From Synechococcales cyanobacterium GL140_1_metabinner_5_sub (GTDB lineage Bacteria; Cyanobacteriota; Cyanobacteriia; Cyanobacteriales; Chamaesiphonaceae): a stretch of DNA of 64,000 bases. Positions 27,449 through 36,146 of the stretch are shown here, one piece after another. A model generated the notes under the pieces. It saw only the letters and a program-made list of their open reading frames with translations, had not been told where the DNA came from and did no database searches. Where the stretch lies: NCBI GenBank assembly GCA_025359065.1, contig JANYHM010000012.1, positions 37,701 through 101,700 of the forward strand, written 5' to 3'. A program made the translations under genes and the position numbers. The first letter of the stretch is position 1, and each line of letters begins with the position of its first letter.

Positions 27449-28231
27449 TTGATTCTCACCAGCACCCAAAACCCTCTAGTCAAACAAGTTCGCCGCCTGC
27501 ATCAAGCTAAAGAGCGGCAACAAGCCCAAGCATTTTTAATCGAAGGCACCCATCTCTTACAAGAAGCCTTCGCAGTTCAGCACTCCCTCCAACTAGTCTG
27601 CGCTACCGAGGCTTGGCAAGAGCAGCACCCCACACTCTGGCAACAAGCGATCGATCACACCCGCACCGAACTAGTCACCGAAAAAGTCCTCGCTGCCATG
27701 GCTACCACTGTTACTCCAGACGGAGTTATCGCAGTCGCCGATCGTACTACCACCTCCCAGCCCAGCCTCACGGGCAAACTAGTCTTAGCACTCGATCGAC
27801 TCCAAGATCCCGGCAACTTAGGCACCGCAATTCGTACCGCTGCCGCAGCCGGAGCCGACGGGATCTGGACTAGCACCGACAGCGTAGATTTAGATCATCC
27901 CAAAGTTTTGCGGGCTTCGGCTGGTCAATGGTTTCGGCTACCCATGGCCACAACCGGTGATTTATTAGAACTCGCCCACACCTATCGATCGAACGGCAGT
28001 CAAATTATCGCCACCGGCATGACCGCCGCAGTAGATTATTGGCAAATCGACTTTACCAAACCTACCCTGATTTTATTGGGCAACGAAGGCCAAGGCTTAT
28101 CTTCAGAGCTAATGGGTGCAGCCGATCTCATCGTAAAAATTCCCATGCAGTCTACCGTGGAATCCTTAAATGTTTCGATAACTGCCGCGCTGATTTTATA
28201 CGAATCTAGACGACAAAACAATTTGCTATAA
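27449..28231 (+). CDS. SpoU/TrmH-family RNA 2'-O-methyltransferase
   Basis: 260 residues. An L30e-like RNA-binding N-terminus (NPLVKQVRRLHQAKERQQAQ, FLIEGTHLLQEA) is followed by the knotted SPOUT domain with motif 1 LDRLQDPGNLGTAIRTA, motif 2 LILLGNEGQGLS and motif 3 IPMQSTVESLNVSITAAL. It should methylate a ribose in rRNA or tRNA, but the site cannot be told. The start is a TTG at 27449 with no clear ribosome site. No nearer Met exists. It is followed by tRNA-Arg after 21 bases. Confidence 0.85.
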   Translation: MILTSTQNPLVKQVRRLHQAKERQQAQAFLIEGTHLLQEAFAVQHSLQLVCATEAWQEQHPTLWQQAIDHTRTELVTEKVLAAMATTVTPDGVIAVADRTTTSQPSLTGKLVLALDRLQDPGNLGTAIRTAAAAGADGIWTSTDSVDLDHPKVLRASAGQWFRLPMATTGDLLELAHTYRSNGSQIIATGMTAAVDYWQIDFTKPTLILLGNEGQGLSSELMGAADLIVKIPMQSTVESLNVSITAALILYESRRQNNLL

Positions 28232-28252
28232 TGGCAGACATTAGCAGACAGT

Positions 28253-28326
28253 GGGGCTGTAGCTCAGATGGATAGAGCGATTGCCTCCTAAGCGATAGGC
28301 CGCGCGTTCGACTCGCGCCAGTCCCA
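28253..28326 (+). tRNA. tRNA-Arg (anticodon CCU)
   Basis: 74 bases that fold as a full cloverleaf. The acceptor stem is GGGGCTG/CAGTCCC with one G-T pair, the D stem GCTC/GAGC, the anticodon stem ATTGC/GCGAT with loop CTCCTAA, and the T arm GCGCG-TTCGACT-CGCGC. The discriminator is A. The anticodon CCT reads AGG. CCA is not encoded, as is usual for many cyanobacterial tRNA genes. tRNA-Arg(CCU) genes are common integration targets, but no integrase or duplicated 3' end follows here. Confidence 0.96.
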
Positions 28327-28329
28327 TTC

Positions 28330-28392
28330 AAAATAATGCCTGTGATACGCTTAGCTTAGGGTTAAGCAGTATCTCAGCGCGTTATTATTTTT
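28330..28392 (+). terminator. Terminator hairpin after tRNA-Arg
   Basis: AAAATAAT (28330-28337) pairs with ATTATTTT (28384-28391). Inside it GATACGCTTA and TAAGCAGTATC pair with one bulge, giving a long imperfect stem. The end TTATTATTTTT is a good U tract. It finishes two bases before the ATG of the next gene, so it occupies the place where that gene's ribosome site should be. Confidence 0.7.
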
Positions 28393-28394
28393 CA

Positions 28395-29030
28395 ATGACC
28401 ATTCATCATTCCGACCAAGATTACAACCATCAAACCCTTGGCAAAAGACGATCTCAGCCGCGCAGATTGTCGGTTTGGTTATGGGCAAGCTTAATATTAG
28501 CCGGTATCATTTCTATTCCATTATTATGGTTTGGCTGGCGGGAATTAGAAAACTCTTGGATACAGCCAGATGCAATTTTTGTGTTGGGTGGTGAAACCGA
28601 GCGAGAGAAATTTGCCGCCCGTTTAGCAGTCAATCATCCCAAATTACCAGTGTGGGTATCGGGTGGGGCACCAGTAGGCTACGCCAAAAAAGTATTTGCC
28701 AAAGAGAATGTTGATCTGCGGCGTTTACATGTCGATCGCAACGCTGTAGATACTGTAACCAACTTCACCACCATGGTCGAAACCCTAAAACAAGCCGGGG
28801 TAAAAAGCGTTTATTTAGTGACCTCCGATGATCACATGTCCCGATCGCGGTTAATTGGTGAAATTATTTTTGGTAGTCGTGGCATTGCGGTTAAACCCGT
28901 GAGTTTTGTGAGCAACAGACCGGATGAGTCTTGGCAAAAAGTGATAAGGGATGGTGGTCGATCAATTTTCTGGATCTTCACTGGCAAAACTGGTGCCCAT
29001 TGGATTAAAGATTATAAGCGTGCTCCCTAA
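28395..29030 (+). CDS. YdcF/SanA-like membrane protein (DUF218)
   Basis: 211 residues. An N-terminal cytoplasmic basic segment (KRRSQPRR) precedes a single membrane helix at about 30-50. The DUF218 domain (PDAIFVLGGETEREKFAARL, VTSDDHMSRSRLIGEIIFG) with the DxxVxxGG-like strand then lies outside. SanA/YdcF proteins affect envelope permeability and may bind nucleotide-sugar or lipid intermediates. The molecular role is unsettled. The ATG at 28395 follows directly on a U tract, with no visible ribosome site. Confidence 0.77.
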   Translation: MTIHHSDQDYNHQTLGKRRSQPRRLSVWLWASLILAGIISIPLLWFGWRELENSWIQPDAIFVLGGETEREKFAARLAVNHPKLPVWVSGGAPVGYAKKVFAKENVDLRRLHVDRNAVDTVTNFTTMVETLKQAGVKSVYLVTSDDHMSRSRLIGEIIFGSRGIAVKPVSFVSNRPDESWQKVIRDGGRSIFWIFTGKTGAHWIKDYKRAP

Positions 29031-29224
29031 AAAACAAAATTAGCAGTAAATAATACATATCTTTGCAAACAGTCAATCCATTTGGCTGATGTATTCTGAT
29101 GGGTAATTATTGCAAAATGACCCTGGGTGGTTTGCTATGTTTTTTACTAGCAATTAGTGTGATTTTTATCACAATTAATTCAACTTTAGATCACCAAATA
29201 ACAACGATAATTTTTGAAATTGCT

Positions 29225-30874
29225 ATGGCTACTATTAGTGGAACTGCTGCTGCCGATTTTTTAAGTGGAACAATCGACGCTGATACGATCAAAGGTTTTG
29301 ATGGTAATGATATTTTGATTGGCCTGCAAGGCGATGATTCGCTGTTGGGTGGTGATGGCAATGATCAGCTCGATGGCAGTGCTGGCGATAATACTCTAGA
29401 TGGCGGCAATGGTGATGATAAATTCGATATCCGAGATGGTCTGAATACCGTTATTGGTGGTGCCGGTTTTGATGTTTTACTGAACGTTAACTTTGGCAGT
29501 CAAAACACTCCGATTACGATCAATCTCGATAATCTCTCTTCTACTCTCACTTTTCCCACGATAGTTTCTATCAGTGGCGTTGAGGGCATTGAATCTTTTC
29601 GATCGGGCACTGGCAGCGACACCATCACAGGTCTAGAAAATCGCAACCACACTATTTTGGGCAACGAAGGTAATGACTTCATCCGTACCGGGGCTGGGCT
29701 AGATATCTTGCGTGGCGATGGGGGCAATGACTTCTTGTTTGCTGGAGCGGGAGACGATCGGATATTTGGTGATTCGGTAGATTTTGAAGGCAACTTTGTG
29801 AATCCTGGCAATGACGTGATTGATGGCCAAGATGGTAATGACTTGATCGAAGGCGGCTCGGGGCTAGATTCACTATATGGCGGCAACGGCGACGATACTA
29901 TTCGAGGCGGTGATGGCAATGACCAAATCGATGGCGGTGCTGATGCTGATGTAATTGAAGGAAATAGCGGCAACGACAGTATTTTTGGTGGTGATGGTAA
30001 CGACCAAATTTTTGGTGATAACTTTGGTGGTATTGGCAATGACACCTTAGTTGGCGGTGCTGGCAATGATCTAATCGAAGGAGCCGATGGTGCCGATCGC
30101 ATCTTTGGAGGATCTGATGATGACACTCTGCGTGGTGGAGACGGCCTGGATACCTTAGATGGTGAAAATGGCAATGACTTCTTAGAGGGTAATGCTGGTA
30201 ATGATTTTATTTACGGTGCCAACGGTAATGATACTGTCTTTGCTGGTGAAGGCGATGATTTTATCAATGGTGGCAACGGCAACGATGTTGTTGATGGCGA
30301 AAATGGCAATGACACGATCATTGGTGGTGATGGCAACGATCAGCTCTATGGTGCCAACGGTAATGACCTGATTTTTGGCGATGCCGGTAATGATTTGCTG
30401 AATGGCGGCGACGGCATCAATAAATTAAATGGTTTGAGTGGTAACGATACTCTTACGGGTGGCGGCAGCACGGATTATTTTGTATTCGAGACTGGTAGAG
30501 CTTTCGCTGCGGCTGACTTGGGCGTTGATACTATCACTGGCTTTACAACGGTCAGCGACAAAATTGTGCTCAGTAGTAATACTTTTACAAACATCACTAA
30601 CTTGGCTACCCAGTTCACCACTGTTGCCAACGACCTAGCCGTTGATACCAATGCCGGAATTTTGGTCTACAGCCGAGGTAGTGGCAATCTGTTCTACAAC
30701 GCCAATGGAGCTACTGCTGGTTTAGGTGTAGGTGCGCAGTTTGCCACTATCAATAGCTCACTCAGCAGCTTACCAGTACTGACAGCGGGAGACTTTTTAC
30801 TGGTTAGCAGTGCTGGTGATATCTTGGTGCCCCCTGATGTTCTGCCTCCTGGCGGAGTTAGTGGTTTGCTCTAG
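29225..30874 (+). CDS. RTX calcium-binding repeat protein
   Basis: 549 residues from ATG 29225, where the protein opens MATISGTAAADFLSGT, the usual start of cyanobacterial RTX proteins. The frame is open to an ATG at 29099, which would add 42 residues with a hydrophobic run (LLCFLLAISVIFITI). I prefer the later start but cannot exclude the longer form. More than 25 nonapeptide repeats of the GGxGNDxI type form several beta-roll blocks. The last 130 residues (YFVFETGRAFAAADLGVDTI, TGFTTVSDKIVLSS) resemble a serralysin-type C-terminal domain with the type I secretion signal. The role may be adhesion, sheath or S-layer. No enzyme domain is seen. Confidence 0.85.
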   Translation: MATISGTAAADFLSGTIDADTIKGFDGNDILIGLQGDDSLLGGDGNDQLDGSAGDNTLDGGNGDDKFDIRDGLNTVIGGAGFDVLLNVNFGSQNTPITINLDNLSSTLTFPTIVSISGVEGIESFRSGTGSDTITGLENRNHTILGNEGNDFIRTGAGLDILRGDGGNDFLFAGAGDDRIFGDSVDFEGNFVNPGNDVIDGQDGNDLIEGGSGLDSLYGGNGDDTIRGGDGNDQIDGGADADVIEGNSGNDSIFGGDGNDQIFGDNFGGIGNDTLVGGAGNDLIEGADGADRIFGGSDDDTLRGGDGLDTLDGENGNDFLEGNAGNDFIYGANGNDTVFAGEGDDFINGGNGNDVVDGENGNDTIIGGDGNDQLYGANGNDLIFGDAGNDLLNGGDGINKLNGLSGNDTLTGGGSTDYFVFETGRAFAAADLGVDTITGFTTVSDKIVLSSNTFTNITNLATQFTTVANDLAVDTNAGILVYSRGSGNLFYNANGATAGLGVGAQFATINSSLSSLPVLTAGDFLLVSSAGDILVPPDVLPPGGVSGLL

Positions 30875-31164
30875 GGTAATTCTTGTACTAGCACATAGGG
30901 CTGGACAATAATTGCCCGAAACTTCTGTTGAGGGTTTTGATGCCACTTCGCTAAATGGTCATTATTGGGTTTGATAATAAGCTGTTCACCAATCCAGCGA
31001 TCGACCTTCAAAGTATCATCTTGAGCGATCGCCACCCCCACATCTACCAAGTCCAAACCCTCATGCACAATTACTACAGCATCTTTTTGCAGTTGGGGTT
31101 TGAGCCAGTCTAGTTCAGCTTCATCGAGGAGTTCGGTTAACTGGGTACGGAGTTCTGCTGACAT
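30871..31164 (-). CDS. DUF2288 family protein
   Basis: 97 residues from ATG 31164. The protein MSAELRTQLTELLDEAELDW, followed by VDVGVAIAQDDTLKVDRWI and NPQQKFRAIIVQPYVLVQE, matches the small DUF2288 family common in cyanobacteria and some proteobacteria. Its function is unknown. The frame remains open to 31329, but the added 55 residues overlap the divergent methyltransferase and look non-coding. Its stop and the RTX stop share one CTAG, a tail-to-tail overlap of four bases. Confidence 0.83.
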   Translation of the reverse strand: MSAELRTQLTELLDEAELDWLKPQLQKDAVVIVHEGLDLVDVGVAIAQDDTLKVDRWIGEQLIIKPNNDHLAKWHQNPQQKFRAIIVQPYVLVQELP

Positions 31165-31209
31165 AGATTTTGGATGCCTTAAAATAGAAGTTGTTGCTGA
31201 AAAATAATT

Positions 31210-31887
31210 ATGCTCGATCGAGTGCTCGAACCAGAAATAATGGACGATTGGCAAGAAGCCACGGCATACGATGCTATGGATTTTAGCGCAGTCAACCGTG
31301 ATTTTGCCCTGACGGCGATCAGTCTTCACCCCCAGGCTGTGCGGGTATTAGATATTGGCACTGGCACCGCCCAAATTCCAATTATCCTCTGCCAAGAAAA
31401 ATCTTGTTATCAGGTGTTGGGTGTAGATATGGCGCAGTCTATGCTGATCTTGGGTCGTCGCAATATCGAAGCGGCTGGGCTGCTACAACAAATTCGGCTA
31501 GAGCTAGCCGATGGCAAAAATCTACCCTATCCCAACTGGGAGTTTGACATGGTGATTTCTAATAGCTTGGTGCATCACTTGCCCGACCCCCAGAGTTTTT
31601 TCCAGGAAGTCGCCAGATTAGTCAAACCCAATGGTGCTGTTTTGATTCGAGATCTACTGCGTCCCGCTAGTTTAGCGGAGATCGATCGATTGGTGGCTGA
31701 AGCTGGAGACTATGGCTCTCGACAAAACCAGCTTTTTAGGGATTCCCTCGCGGCGGCTTTTACCTTAGCTGAAATTCAAGATTTGATGTCAGAGACTGGA
31801 ATGACTGATTATCAGCTCTCTCAGACTTCCGAGCGACATTGGACATTAGCCATTAGTGGCGGAGGACACAATCGGCTGAGCAAATAA
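31210..31887 (+). CDS. Class I SAM-dependent methyltransferase
   Basis: 225 residues. Motif I is VLDIGTGTAQIPIILCQ near 46-62. VLGVDMAQSML is the acidic loop, LADGKNLPYPNWEFDMVISN is motif II, and LVHHLPDPQSFFQEVARLVKPNG (in part) is motif III of the UbiE/COQ5-like Methyltransf_11 group. The substrate is unknown. It diverges from the DUF2288 gene with only 45 bases between starts, so the two probably share a control region. Confidence 0.83.
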   Translation: MLDRVLEPEIMDDWQEATAYDAMDFSAVNRDFALTAISLHPQAVRVLDIGTGTAQIPIILCQEKSCYQVLGVDMAQSMLILGRRNIEAAGLLQQIRLELADGKNLPYPNWEFDMVISNSLVHHLPDPQSFFQEVARLVKPNGAVLIRDLLRPASLAEIDRLVAEAGDYGSRQNQLFRDSLAAAFTLAEIQDLMSETGMTDYQLSQTSERHWTLAISGGGHNRLSK

Positions 31888-32031
31888 TCTACCTAGAGTA
31901 AGTAAGCTATTTTACTGAGAGGTATTGATAAACCTATGGAACTTAACTACGGTGTTAATGAGTTAATTTTTAGACTGCTTTTTCGTTGGTAGAAACTGCT
32001 TTTCTTAACTGTTTTATTTTAGACAACAATC

Positions 32032-34563
32032 ATGGCTGACTTTATCTTCCCGGTTACATCTGAAAACACTCTGGCAACCCCTCTGGCCTGGTTAAACAAT
32101 TCAGATCCGCTTTCTGCCAACAGCGTTGCCCCCATCAGTCTGCAACAGGTGATTGGGGCTGTCCAAGTAGAAAATGGTGGCATCATACCCTTGAATGCTT
32201 CTGCCCAAAATGCGGTGGGTACTACGCCAGATCTACTACCACCGAAGTTAGATGTGTATTTGGTAGCCGATGATGGTTTTGCGGGGAATGATAAAGTTAC
32301 TAGCAAATCTGATATCACTGGGATGGTTTCAGACAATTTTGGGGTGGATAAGCTGCTTGGTAAGTTTACCGGTCAGTTTAAGTTTGTCGATATCAAAAAC
32401 TCTTTACAGGCTGATGGCAAATTCACGATCGATCAACAAAGGCTCAACGAAATAAAAGGCCAATCTCTCATCCCAGGCTCCTATCAATTTGAAGTCCAAG
32501 CCGTAGATAAAGCTGGCAATGTGAACACAAAAGGTGTGCAGTTCACCCTAGAAAATCCTCTCCAATATTCCTATAAAGTTAACGACAATGCCATCATTAC
32601 TGGCCAAGAGCTGAACAAGTTCAAATACACTGGCAACTGGAATATAGCCAATGAATCTAACGCCTATGAGGGCGACTCTCACTGGACTAATGATAAAAAT
32701 GCCAGCTATGAGGTGAAGTTTTATGGCTCCCAGGCGCAGTTGTTTAGCGTTCACAATCCCTGGGGTGGGATCGCCGGAATTAGTATTGATGGTGGTGTTG
32801 AAAAACTAGCTGACACCTATGGCACTGATTGGAAAAACCAAGCATTCTTCAAAAGCGATGTGCTAGCAACCGGTGAGCACACAATTAAAGTGCGGGTAAC
32901 TGGTCAAAAAAATGCAGCTTCTGGCGACCACATGATTGCGCTCGATCGGCTGGAGGTATTAGCTCCAAGTTTGGCTAGTAACACTAGTAATATTAATGGC
33001 TCTACTACATTATCAACTATCCCAAACCCTTTGATAGGAGGCGTTGCCTTAACCGCAATAGCCAGTGTTAACAACCAATCACTGCTATTTTCTCCCTATG
33101 GTTGGGGTACCGTCAATAATGGTGCCCAAACCAGTAATGCTGGGGCTTATCTCAAATTTAGGTTCAATGGCTCTCAAGCCACATTAAATGTCGATACCAG
33201 CAACCAAACCTCTTTCCCACTATTAGATGTGTATGTAGATGGCAAGCAGACTGGCGATCAGCTGTGGTTAAAAAATGCCGCTAATGGCCAAATTCAACTC
33301 TTCGGTGGCGGCACTGGCGATCACGATGTAGTGGTTTATTTCCGTCGCCGGGAGTTGTTTGATGGCACCAATTCATCGGTGACTGCGATAAAACAGCAAG
33401 ATTGGCTTACCGATGCCGAACATTTACGAGTCACTGGGGTGGAGGTGAGTGGCGGCAGCGGCTTTTTAAATAATAATTTTGCCCGCAGCAAAACCGCAGT
33501 ATTCTTCGGCGATAGCATTACTGAAGGCGGTGTTCAAACTTTTGAACCCAATGCTCCCGATCGGCCTGCCAATTTCCCATTTACCGATATTGTCAATAAT
33601 TTTTCTTATAAGACCTACGCCGCCCGCTTGGGCGACCTGCTGAATGTGGAATACGGCCAAGTGGGCTGGAGCGGCTCTGGCTGGGTACGTCCCTCTACGC
33701 CAACTGGTAATCCACCCATCCTCGATAGCTGGTTGCGCTACAACGGTCAAAGTGCTGCCCAGCGCAACTTTAGCCCTCAGCCAGACTATGTGTTCATGAA
33801 TTTGGGCACCAATGATATTCCCTTTAATCCGGGCGAAAACAACATAAATTTCAATGTTGCCGATACTGCTTATACCTGGCTGAAAGATGCTCGCCAGCGA
33901 ATTCCTGGTGCCGAGATTTTTGTAATTTATCCGTTTAACCAAACCAAGAATGCTGAGCTAAGACAGGGCATCGTTCGGTATCTCAATGAAAACCCCGGTG
34001 ATACCAAAATTCATGCTCTGAATCTGGGCACAGAAGGTGCCAGAGGTCTAGTGGGGCAATACATTGCCGAGTTTGCGGTGGATAGTGTACACCCTACAGC
34101 GAGCCGCCACCAACAGCTTGCTGGCTTGCTCTATGACCAAATCAAACCAATCATTGGCGTATCTTCCACGATTATCGAAGATACTAGTACTGCTTCAGCG
34201 ACTGGTTTGAACACGGTGAAATACACTGGCCTATGGCGCAATGAGCCGCTACTAGGAAACCCTGCTCGCTATAGCTATCTTTCTAGCGATAACAATGCCA
34301 CTTATGAAGTAACTTTCAGAGGCGATCGGTTCCGACTTTTTGGCAATAAAGATAACGACAACGGCATCGCAGCCATTAGCGTTGATGGTGGTACAGAGAC
34401 AACCACTGATCTTTACAGCAACAGTCCTCTTAACGATGCCTTATTATACCAAAGCGGTAGTCTAGGCAACGGCTTCCACACCATCAAGTTGCGGGTAACT
34501 GGCCATAAAAATACTAGCTCGATCGGCAGTACGATCGATATTGGCAAGCTGGAAATCTTCTAA
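32032..34563 (+). CDS. Multidomain extracellular SGNH hydrolase with duplicated beta-sandwich modules
   Basis: 843 residues, no Sec signal peptide. Residues 1-185 include an Ig/cadherin-like segment (SYQFEVQAVDKAGN). A beta-sandwich module lies at about 195-311 (FKYTGNWN, NASYEVKFYGSQAQLFS, EHTIKVRVTGQKN). A second beta domain and an SGNH/GDSL hydrolase follow at about 340-710. The catalytic Ser495 is in FFGDSITEGG, Asn594 in LGTNDIPF, and Asp684 and His687 in DSVHPTASRH. The module is repeated at about 728-843 (VKYTGLWR, NATYEVTFRGDRFRLFG, FHTIKLRVTGHKN). The hydrolase may deacylate an extracellular polysaccharide. It converges with the pelG-like gene, six bases apart, so a role with that locus is inferred. 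Confidence 0.8.
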   Translation: MADFIFPVTSENTLATPLAWLNNSDPLSANSVAPISLQQVIGAVQVENGGIIPLNASAQNAVGTTPDLLPPKLDVYLVADDGFAGNDKVTSKSDITGMVSDNFGVDKLLGKFTGQFKFVDIKNSLQADGKFTIDQQRLNEIKGQSLIPGSYQFEVQAVDKAGNVNTKGVQFTLENPLQYSYKVNDNAIITGQELNKFKYTGNWNIANESNAYEGDSHWTNDKNASYEVKFYGSQAQLFSVHNPWGGIAGISIDGGVEKLADTYGTDWKNQAFFKSDVLATGEHTIKVRVTGQKNAASGDHMIALDRLEVLAPSLASNTSNINGSTTLSTIPNPLIGGVALTAIASVNNQSLLFSPYGWGTVNNGAQTSNAGAYLKFRFNGSQATLNVDTSNQTSFPLLDVYVDGKQTGDQLWLKNAANGQIQLFGGGTGDHDVVVYFRRRELFDGTNSSVTAIKQQDWLTDAEHLRVTGVEVSGGSGFLNNNFARSKTAVFFGDSITEGGVQTFEPNAPDRPANFPFTDIVNNFSYKTYAARLGDLLNVEYGQVGWSGSGWVRPSTPTGNPPILDSWLRYNGQSAAQRNFSPQPDYVFMNLGTNDIPFNPGENNINFNVADTAYTWLKDARQRIPGAEIFVIYPFNQTKNAELRQGIVRYLNENPGDTKIHALNLGTEGARGLVGQYIAEFAVDSVHPTASRHQQLAGLLYDQIKPIIGVSSTIIEDTSTASATGLNTVKYTGLWRNEPLLGNPARYSYLSSDNNATYEVTFRGDRFRLFGNKDNDNGIAAISVDGGTETTTDLYSNSPLNDALLYQSGSLGNGFHTIKLRVTGHKNTSSIGSTIDIGKLEIF

Positions 34564-34569
34564 GAAAAT

Positions 34570-36132
34570 TCAATAACCACTGTAAAAATAGCAGTAGTCT
34601 AACTGCTCGATTGCCTTCTTCACCTGCCGACTAGCCAACCACCCAAAAACAACCCCACCCAACAACAAACCAAATGGCGTAAAACTTACCCCCCAGATCT
34701 GACCCAACACGTAGCCACAAACCAAATTAATTACAGTAGCAGGCCACAGCATCTTCAAAATCGCAGGCATCTGATTCAAAGTCAGCAAAATAATCGTATT
34801 CCACAAACCAAAAGCCAACGTCAAATATCCCAAAATTCCCAGCCCCGTCAAACTCATATCTGCCGCCTGCTGACGAGCAATCGACATCAAAGTCATCGTA
34901 ATTAGCCCCACCCCCAAAGCAATAAATACCACCAAAGTTCCCACCACCCAATAGCGGCGCTTCAGTTGGTCAACCAGCCGATGGACATTTTGGGGCGTAG
35001 CAGGCTTGGCCACCTGATACCACCAAATACTAAACTTCGCCGCCAAATACTCTACAAACGGCATCACAATCAAAAAATTCAACAGCGCCAAATCCATCGG
35101 TCGTTGATAGTTACTACTGATCGCAAAAGGCACATTGCTATATCGATCGAGAATCAAACCCGCCGCAAACCGATCGGCAAACAAAAAGCCGAAGTATAAC
35201 AGCCCATAGAAAAAATACGGACTAAGAAGATAAGCGATCGCCGCAGGCTTAGGCAAATCTGGTAGCTGTTCTTGACTGCGTTCATCTCGGCGTGCCTGCA
35301 AATACACCCACACCAGCATCACAAACATCGCTACCAACGCCGAACCCATGGTCGCAATTTGACAACTTACCGCATCTAAACGCAAACCCAACCGACAAGT
35401 CAAAAAAATCACCGCAATCATCACCAGAGCACTGGGCGTAGACCACTTGTAACGCAGGGACACCATGGCAAACACCTGCCACATGATGCTCAAAATAGTG
35501 AAATACGCCCCGGTGATCATTAAATACTTATCGCCAGCGTAACTGCGATAAAACCCAAAACCCACCCAAATAATTCCTAAGAAAATACTGCTGATCACAC
35601 CCATCAAAAAAATTGGCCGACAAGAGCGCTGGGCATGTATTGGTTCGTTCATATTTTTATAAAACGAACCGCGCCGCTGAATCATTTGCACAAAGCCGCC
35701 GCTGGCAATTAAGCTACCCATTAAAGCCGGTGACAGCAAAGCACTAAATTGTATCGGTACTACTTCTTGGTCAGCCCAAGAAAAAAAATTATCCAAAATC
35801 ATCGACACCACAAAAGGAATCGCATACAAAAAACTGCGCGAAAATTCCCCACAAAAAAAAGCCAATTCTTCAACATAAGAGCGCCGAATAATTACGGCTG
35901 GCGTTGGTTCTCTGGTGGCCAAGTAACCATTTTCTCGCAGATAATTATAAATTTCTGAACCCAGCGCCAAAGAATCAGAATAGCCAAACTCACTGGCAAT
36001 TTGCCGATCGGTGTAGCCCAAAGATTCTAAAATTGCCGCAATCTCCCAGCGATCGGCTGGTTGCGGGCTAATGGCTTGTACCTCGGCGATCGCTTCTTGG
36101 AGTTTGGGGTTAGCAAGTCTGGCGCTGTTCAC
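34570..36132 (-). CDS. pelG: PelG-like polysaccharide transporter with extra N-terminal domain
   Basis: 520 residues. About twelve membrane segments occupy residues 90-505. YLLSPYFFYGLLYFGFLFADR and the aromatic C-terminus LDYCYFYSGY recall PelG, the MOP-type inner-membrane protein that works with the glycosyltransferase PelF in Pel exopolysaccharide synthesis. The first 80 residues (DRWEIAAILESLGYTDRQIA, SEFGYSDSLALGSEIYNYL) form a soluble helical domain that I do not know from canonical PelG. It starts 14 bases after the pelF-like stop, so both belong to one operon led by the receiver-HlyD fusion. Other Pel proteins (PelA, B, C, D, E) are absent nearby. Confidence 0.75.
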   Translation of the reverse strand: MNSARLANPKLQEAIAEVQAISPQPADRWEIAAILESLGYTDRQIASEFGYSDSLALGSEIYNYLRENGYLATREPTPAVIIRRSYVEELAFFCGEFSRSFLYAIPFVVSMILDNFFSWADQEVVPIQFSALLSPALMGSLIASGGFVQMIQRRGSFYKNMNEPIHAQRSCRPIFLMGVISSIFLGIIWVGFGFYRSYAGDKYLMITGAYFTILSIMWQVFAMVSLRYKWSTPSALVMIAVIFLTCRLGLRLDAVSCQIATMGSALVAMFVMLVWVYLQARRDERSQEQLPDLPKPAAIAYLLSPYFFYGLLYFGFLFADRFAAGLILDRYSNVPFAISSNYQRPMDLALLNFLIVMPFVEYLAAKFSIWWYQVAKPATPQNVHRLVDQLKRRYWVVGTLVVFIALGVGLITMTLMSIARQQAADMSLTGLGILGYLTLAFGLWNTIILLTLNQMPAILKMLWPATVINLVCGYVLGQIWGVSFTPFGLLLGGVVFGWLASRQVKKAIEQLDYCYFYSGY

Positions 36133-36146
36133 AATATCTAAGCCTC

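Noticed and set aside
28253..28400. tRNA-Arg as an integration site for an island
   Set aside because: No integrase gene and no repeated tRNA 3' end were seen within the following sequence, and the next genes look native.
29500..30174. 224-codon minus-strand frame inside the RTX gene
   Set aside because: It is the antisense of the repeat array and gives Ser/Pro repeats, an artefact of the GGxGND codons.
29290..30470. Regular short repeats that might look like a CRISPR array
   Set aside because: They are in-frame RTX nonapeptide codons with 27-base period, not repeats separated by unrelated spacers. No cas gene is in the window.
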